Program-made: the position numbers and the translations under genes
The notes under the pieces: generated by a model
What the model saw: only the letters and a program-made list of their open reading frames with translations
Databases searched by the model: none
What the model was told of the DNA's origin: nothing
Shown here: positions 63,696 through 64,000 of the stretch, piece by piece
How positions within the stretch are numbered: position 1 is the first letter of the stretch
How the letters are laid out: each line of letters begins with the position of its first letter
Assembly (NCBI GenBank): GCA_002401955.1
Contig: NVUQ01000001.1
Location: 62,001-126,000 of the forward strand
Length of the DNA stretch: 64,000 nt
From: Flavobacteriales bacterium
Lineage (GTDB): Bacteria; Bacteroidota; Bacteroidia; Flavobacteriales_E; Vicingaceae
Direction: 5' to 3'

Positions 63696-63743
63696 AACGA
63701 AGCAATCTCAACCTTAAGATTGCTTCATTCCTTGTAATAACGT
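63696..63743. repeat. Decayed copy of the REP-like palindrome
   Basis: AACGAAGCAATCT (63696-63708) and the right arm at 63717-63743 correspond to the arm of the 47601 repeat; the right arm differs at 4 of 27 positions and the left arm is truncated or diverged before 63696. Confidence 0.7.
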
Positions 63744-63939
63744 TTTTTAATTCTGGATTTTCTGTAAAAAGTAAGTCAAACCATAATTTCTTTTCCTCAG
63801 ATAGATTACCCTATGGAGTTGTTTGAATACAAATAGGTATAACACTTTAATAAATTTCCTAAATAAGTTTTGGTTGATACAGAATGAAGTTAGCGTTTTT
63901 TTGATTTATCATTTCAATTGCTTAACTTAGAGAGTTATT

Positions 63940-64000
63940 ATGTCTGAATATCAAATAGATAATAGATTTAAGCAGGCAATGGTTTCTGCAGCGTTAATGG
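63940..64000 (+). CDS. Start of an unidentified gene, cut by window end
   Basis: An ATG at 63940 opens a frame without stop to the edge, encoding MSEYQIDNRFKQAMVSAALM. Only about 20 residues are seen; no family can be assigned. The 266 bp before it hold the decayed palindrome and nothing else recognised. Confidence 0.4.
   Translation, partial: MSEYQIDNRFKQAMVSAALM

Noticed and set aside
1-64000. CRISPR array, integrase, transposase or prophage
   Set aside because: No regularly spaced direct repeats and no coding sequence with recombinase or phage motifs were seen; repeats present are single palindromic elements.

Overview
The window looks like chromosomal DNA from a member of the Bacteroidota, most likely order Flavobacteriales. 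The base composition is A+T rich. Many starts are preceded by the Bacteroidota -7 promoter box TAnnTTTG rather than a clear Shine-Dalgarno sequence. There is a secreted protein with a C-terminal type IX secretion (T9SS) sorting domain, an ECF sigma/anti-sigma pair beside a TonB plug-domain protein, and families typical of this phylum (DUF5522, DUF6702). The genus cannot be named from this sequence alone.

Layout. Positions 1-9526 hold a partial secreted FG-GAP repeat protein, an Nfu-type Fe-S carrier, an isolated HEPN-like gene next to a 172-bp palindrome-rich element, an AlkC-type DNA repair protein, an M13 lipoprotein peptidase, and a four-gene run: plug-only TonB-type protein, ECF sigma factor, zinc anti-sigma/TPR protein, small exported protein. 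Positions 9527-16039 hold two glycosyltransferases, D-Ala-D-Ala ligase, a sugar aminotransferase, the nucleotide sanitizer RdgB and a polytopic membrane protein.

Positions 16031-43171 form a surface-polysaccharide (O-antigen type) locus of about 27 kb. Two minus-strand blocks (32358 to 24625 and 24475 to 16031) face away from a plus-strand block (32572 to 40364) across a short divergent promoter region. The locus encodes an ABC exporter (Wzt at 32572, Wzm at 39522), about ten glycosyltransferases, several SAM methyltransferases, NDP-sugar epimerase/dehydratase-like proteins, an asparagine-synthase-like amidotransferase, and a WbpG-HisH-HisF-type trio that in other bacteria makes acetamidino (amidine) sugars. 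No flippase/polymerase pair was recognised with confidence, so export through Wzm/Wzt is the simplest reading. galE closes the locus and a tRNA-Val(TAC) with a strong terminator follows.

Positions 43411-64000 are mostly housekeeping: an outer-membrane barrel protein, MsrB lipoprotein, PheT, a large T9SS cargo protein, urocanate hydratase, a DUF5522 protein, a PLP enzyme of the ACC deaminase/D-cysteine desulfhydrase family, a LysM glucosaminidase, an acyltransferase, an M23 peptidase, AlaS, a small lipoprotein plus TPR gene pair, DUF6702 and an M1 peptidase. Intergenic spaces here carry several unrelated palindromic repeats, one a perfect 27-bp inverted repeat whose sequence recurs near 3.9 kb and 63.7 kb.

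Most unusual: (1) the last 52 bp of alaS are repeated 1,583 bp downstream with 50/52 identity, bracketing the lipoprotein/TPR gene pair like the ends of an inserted segment; (2) the plug-only/ECF/anti-sigma-TPR/secreted-protein module; (3) a HEPN-motif gene beside a 172-bp inverted-repeat element; (4) a 111-bp palindromic element that appears to lie in the transcribed leader of pheT. No CRISPR array, integrase or transposase gene was found.
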